This document shows positions 60,559-64,000 of a stretch of DNA of 64,000 bases, piece by piece; the stretch's first letter is position 1; each line of letters begins with the position of its first letter. Made by a program: the position numbers and the translations under genes. The notes beneath the pieces were generated by a model. The model did no database searches. It worked only from the letters and a program-made list of their open reading frames with translations, and was not told the DNA's origin. The stretch is from Chondrus crispus (taxonomy: Eukaryota; Rhodophyta; Florideophyceae; Gigartinales; Gigartinaceae), in contig NW_005178587.1 in NCBI RefSeq assembly GCF_000350225.1, forward strand, positions 309,918 to 373,917, in the 5' to 3' direction.

Positions 60559-63500
60559 CTACTCCAAGAGCTCGTAAAAGTACAGTTTTGCTTCTCCCTG
60601 GATCGCAATGTGCCGACCTGAAGTAGAACAGTACCAACGATCTCCCGCAACGGTTGCTAGGCGGATTTCGTCATCTCCTGTCTTGTAGAACACTCCATCT
60701 CCCTTTTGCCGAATCCTCAGTTTCCTCTCCAGTTTCCTCCCTAGATCCGCCGCCGTGAGTTTGCCCTCATTCGTATCGATGAACTGGCGCAGATCGCTCT
60801 CTTCGAGATACTCAACACCATCGTATTGCTTTTCGCAGACAACGCTTTGACTCGTCACGGACAGGATTAGTAACGTTCTTCCACGCAACGTCGCCATTCG
60901 CGACCCGTCCCGGAACCAAGCAATATGCGTTAGATGTTCACTGTTTCTGTTTGTGCTATACCTTAACATCACCCCTGTCTCAATATCCCATATCGCAAGC
61001 TCTCTTCCAATTCCAAAGGCTACGCGTCGCCCGTCGTCAGACCATTCCAGCGCATGGGGTGGTACCATAAACTCATCATATTGGCACTGGTACCGATATG
61101 TTACACCTGTCTCCCAATTCCAGATCATAACTCCGACTCTGCTTGGTTTCCCATTTTCATCATTTTCATCAATTTCAACATATCCAGTTGACGCGATCCA
61201 CTTGTCATCTGGAGACCACTTCACCGAAGCAAAAGAGCGAAAAGGAGTATCATAAGGGAACAACAGAGCCCCAACAGAGAACGGAGCCCGCCGAACAGAG
61301 AACGGAGCCCGCTCAACAGAGAACGAAGCCCGCACACCTTCTTCACCTTCTCTCCAGGGCCGCTTCACAAAGTTGAACCAATCTATGTGAACTTCGTCTG
61401 CAAATTCGTCTGAATACCACTCAAACAGACCGCGGTCCGCAGCCCATTTCAGGCCGACCGAATCTGGGACACGTTCGGGGGCATCGCCCATCGTCTCTCC
61501 TGTTTTGGCGCCCCGCAGCACGACCCCGCCATCTGTATGCCCACATGCCACCCTGATCGCCTCTCCCGTTCTGGCGCTCAACAGCACGACCCTGCCCCCG
61601 TTACTCCTACCCCCAAGCGCGATCTTCGTGTCGTTTCCAGCCCACGCCATGCACCCGGTCCACATGTAGGTGTCCGTGATTCTCTCCCATAACTTGTTCC
61701 CAGTCTTCCCGTCCCACAACCCCATCCCCCTTCTAAACGACACGAACACCCTCGTCCCATCATTGGACCAACATGCTTCTGCTTCTGCGTAATCATCCTT
61801 GGCCCAGGCCTCCCCGCCTTCCCACAACTTGTCGCCCGTCTTGCTGTCCCACATCGCAAACGTTCCATCTTCTGCTGCCGTAAACACCCGCTTGCTATCT
61901 CTAGACATCTCCAGACAATGCACACGGCTTACGTGTGTCTCAGCATCCCCCCACATCTTCTTCCCCGTCTTCACATCGTACATCACTACGTCTCCGTCTC
62001 CAGCCACAGTAGCACATATGTCATCGCTTGACCACGCAACAGCCGTGAATTCTTGCCCTTCCTTGTTGACCTTGTCGACTTCCTCTTCCTCCTGCAACCT
62101 CTCCAGATTATCCCACCTCCAAATGACAATATTGGAAACATCCGCAGAAAACATCCGCTTTCCATCTTCTAGCCAGCCCAAGACGTCCGGCCCGCGTGTC
62201 GCCATGTGCCGCCGTACTTCTGCCCCGGTCTCTGTGTCCCTCACAGAAACCTCCCCGCCACTGGAACCAGCCAACCATCTCCCATCCCCGGACAGAGATA
62301 TTGCCGTTGCCCAAAAATCATCAAATTTCGATATTCTCTTCCCCGAGCGTCCGTCCCATACCGACACCACACCCTGCTCGCCGCCACTCTGCTTGCGACA
62401 TGCCTCGCCACAGCACAACCGCGTCCCGTCCTCCGACCATGAAAGACAGTGAACGTCTTTCAAAGGCGCGCTTTCCGCGATACTCCTACCAGTCTCCCCG
62501 TCAAAGATCCACAATCTTGCTTCATATAGTCCCATCTGGAACACGCACGCGACCCGCTTTCCATTCTTCGACCACGAAATCAACCACTTGGTCCGATCGA
62601 AGTCGGCTAGTTGAATACTCGGCAAACCAATCACCCGAACCATCTCCCCTGTCTCTGCACACAGTATCAAAATTGACCCGTTTGAGCCGCATTCTCCCGT
62701 GCACGCCAACCGTTTCCCGCCCGGTGAAAGCGATACTTTCTTAACAACATGGCCCCGCATATTCGCTGCCTCCTTGATCTTCACACCTCTCTCAACATCC
62801 CACAACACAACCACACCATCTTCTCTCCCAAACGCTACTCGCTTTCCATCCCCCGTCAAGTCAAAAGGGCGACTGTAACTCTCTACATCCAGGTGCCCTA
62901 CATCCACTTCCTGTCCGACTCGCTTTGCTGTAGCTCCTGTATGCATATCCCACACCTGCAAGCTTGTTCTATCTGCCTGTTCTACCGCTACGTACTTTCC
63001 GTTCTCCGACCAAAACCTTCTCACACCCCGTGCCACTTTAAACAACACGTTTTCTTCCATTTCCCCGTCCCGGAATGTCCGACGAAACAGATGCCTCCTC
63101 ATTCCCCCCCAAGCGATCACTTCGTTCTTAGCTGCGCATCCCGACATTCCCACCACGTTCCACTGGTCCGGAAATATGTGTTGCACCGCGCCTGATACGT
63201 TCAAGCCAGGTGTAAGCGACTTCAACCACGGCTTCTCCGCAACTTCCTCTATCCTGCGTAAGAACTCTCCAATTACTTCCGACTCGTTCCTAAATCTCAA
63301 CAGACCATCGTACAGCTGAAACCATACCTCTCTCGAACTTCGACGAACAAAGGACGCACTCAGCCTCGCCTGTCTAGCAATCTTCTGCAACGACCACAGC
63401 CTGCCTCCCGCTTCGCACCGTTCTCCGTCTTCCCCGGCCACGTCTGTCAAAATCTTGAAATCCTCTTGAAGATTTAGCCCCTCTGCCCGAGTTAACTTCT

Positions 63501-63996
63501 CTGCCACCCACCTGGCATCACTCAAAACATCCCACAAATCCTCGCCCAGCTGCGCCCCCTTGAGATGGCGGCACAAGTTGTGTCGGAAATACTCGTCCTC
63601 CACCATATCCTTCTTCCACCCTCTCCCGCAAACCCACGGCGGCGCTTCTTGCCTGTTCTCACTCTCGTTCCATTGCCATTCTTGCACAAGCTTTTCATGC
63701 CACCTCTTCTCTCCCCCATTCCCACATCTCTGTTGCACGTAATCGAGCTGCAAATCGTGCAACCTGACTCCGGCGATCTTGCGACCACTTGACACTCCAT
63801 CCTTTCGTTCTACTAGACTGGCCTCCACGAATTCGTGCAGCACTTTCAATGCCTGAGCTTTTCCTTTCCGTCTCCATAACAAACAGAGCACACTCAACGG
63901 CAACCATCCTTGGCGCCGAATGACCACCAGCGACTCGTACATCTCGGCGTAGGACATCAACTGCCCATCTCCTCTGGTCTTCTTTCGATCTATCAT
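60559..63996 (-). CDS. STAND-type protein, winged-helix and WD40 part (N terminus outside the window)
   Basis: The frame is open for 1145 codons and still open at the window edge, so the real start is probably beyond 64000. The first about 110 residues resemble the winged-helix segment that follows NB-ARC/NACHT domains (SVLCLLWRRKG ... GVRLHDLQLDYVQQR). From about residue 330 there are roughly 13 WD40 repeats, most with a TG turn: VWDMHTGA, LWDVERGV, VWDGRSGK, MYDVKTGK, MWDSKTGD, LWDGKTGN, IWNWETGV, IWDIETGV. NB-ARC-WD40 proteins act as signal sensors (APAF1 and immune-like STAND ATPases). The NTPase domain itself is not in view. A 21-bp coding minisatellite lies at 61273-61335. The frame is intact. 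Confidence 0.7.
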   Translation of the reverse strand: MIDRKKTRGDGQLMSYAEMYESLVVIRRQGWLPLSVLCLLWRRKGKAQALKVLHEFVEASLVERKDGVSSGRKIAGVRLHDLQLDYVQQRCGNGGEKRWHEKLVQEWQWNESENRQEAPPWVCGRGWKKDMVEDEYFRHNLCRHLKGAQLGEDLWDVLSDARWVAEKLTRAEGLNLQEDFKILTDVAGEDGERCEAGGRLWSLQKIARQARLSASFVRRSSREVWFQLYDGLLRFRNESEVIGEFLRRIEEVAEKPWLKSLTPGLNVSGAVQHIFPDQWNVVGMSGCAAKNEVIAWGGMRRHLFRRTFRDGEMEENVLFKVARGVRRFWSENGKYVAVEQADRTSLQVWDMHTGATAKRVGQEVDVGHLDVESYSRPFDLTGDGKRVAFGREDGVVVLWDVERGVKIKEAANMRGHVVKKVSLSPGGKRLACTGECGSNGSILILCAETGEMVRVIGLPSIQLADFDRTKWLISWSKNGKRVACVFQMGLYEARLWIFDGETGRSIAESAPLKDVHCLSWSEDGTRLCCGEACRKQSGGEQGVVSVWDGRSGKRISKFDDFWATAISLSGDGRWLAGSSGGEVSVRDTETGAEVRRHMATRGPDVLGWLEDGKRMFSADVSNIVIWRWDNLERLQEEEEVDKVNKEGQEFTAVAWSSDDICATVAGDGDVVMYDVKTGKKMWGDAETHVSRVHCLEMSRDSKRVFTAAEDGTFAMWDSKTGDKLWEGGEAWAKDDYAEAEACWSNDGTRVFVSFRRGMGLWDGKTGNKLWERITDTYMWTGCMAWAGNDTKIALGGRSNGGRVVLLSARTGEAIRVACGHTDGGVVLRGAKTGETMGDAPERVPDSVGLKWAADRGLFEWYSDEFADEVHIDWFNFVKRPWREGEEGVRASFSVERAPFSVRRAPFSVGALLFPYDTPFRSFASVKWSPDDKWIASTGYVEIDENDENGKPSRVGVMIWNWETGVTYRYQCQYDEFMVPPHALEWSDDGRRVAFGIGRELAIWDIETGVMLRYSTNRNSEHLTHIAWFRDGSRMATLRGRTLLILSVTSQSVVCEKQYDGVEYLEESDLRQFIDTNEGKLTAADLGRKLERKLRIRQKGDGVFYKTGDDEIRLATVAGDRWYCSTSGRHIAIQGEAKLYFYELLE
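61273..61335 (-). repeat. In-frame 21-bp minisatellite, three units
   Basis: Units start at 61273, 61294 and 61315 and encode RAPFSV-type 7-residue repeats in a loop between WD40 repeats of the STAND-type protein. Confidence 0.8.
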
Positions 63997-64000
63997 GCAC

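Noticed and set aside
61799-62744. Plus-strand frames opposite the WD40 gene
   Set aside because: Ser/Pro/Thr-rich shadows of the minus-strand WD40 repeats.
1-64000. CRISPR arrays, rRNA or clear tRNA genes
   Set aside because: No evenly spaced identical short repeats with unique spacers, no rRNA core sequence and no complete cloverleaf was recognised by eye; a tRNA scan could still find one.

Overview
The window is eukaryotic nuclear DNA, gene-poor and crowded with transposable elements. The long uninterrupted reading frames (2119, 1575 and 868 codons), the few intron signals, TATA-like boxes close to start codons and the mix of families suggest an intron-poor protist or alga. A red macroalga (Chondrus-like) is my best guess; this is inference, not proof.

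Layout. 0-11.4 kb: low-complexity and degenerate telomere-like repeats, a segmental duplication, a decayed Crypton-like tyrosine recombinase gene on the minus strand (4.6-6.5 kb), fragments of an acidic protein family, a tandem array near 9.1-9.8 kb and a possible MITE. 11.4-19.7 kb: an Academ-type DNA transposon whose 2119-residue transposase (minus) is convergent with a PCIF1-like adenine methyltransferase gene (plus). 19.9-22.5 kb: an intact hAT transposase. 22.5-25.0 kb: a patchwork of host gene pieces: an AMP-binding enzyme, a SNF2 helicase, and a DGAT1 whose N-terminal half is inverted relative to its C-terminal half. 25.6-28.5 kb: a decayed pogo element with 30-bp TIRs and a nested 624-bp insertion. 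28.5-46.9 kb: a minus-strand Ty3/gypsy element split by a plus-strand chromovirus (30.3-42.9 kb), which itself carries a 1054-bp probable solo LTR and an antisense gene. 49.2-50.5 kb: a Harbinger/ISL2EU-like DDE transposase. 50.6-57.8 kb: a very young, intact Ty3/gypsy element with near-identical 265-bp LTRs and a 5-bp target duplication. 58.2-64 kb: two likely host genes, a flavin-reductase-like protein and the C-terminal part of a winged-helix/WD40 STAND-type protein that runs off the window.

The most striking observation is in the young gypsy element. Downstream of and convergent with its gag-pol ORF lies a 501-residue antisense ORF. Its residues 13-42 closely copy the histone H3 N-terminal tail: ARTKQTAR and STGGK are kept, while the positions of H3 K9, K18, K23 and K27 are A or R. 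Together with the methyltransferase in the Academ element and the antisense gene in the chromovirus, three elements in this window carry a convergent accessory gene. Two of these genes point to chromatin or nucleic-acid modification.
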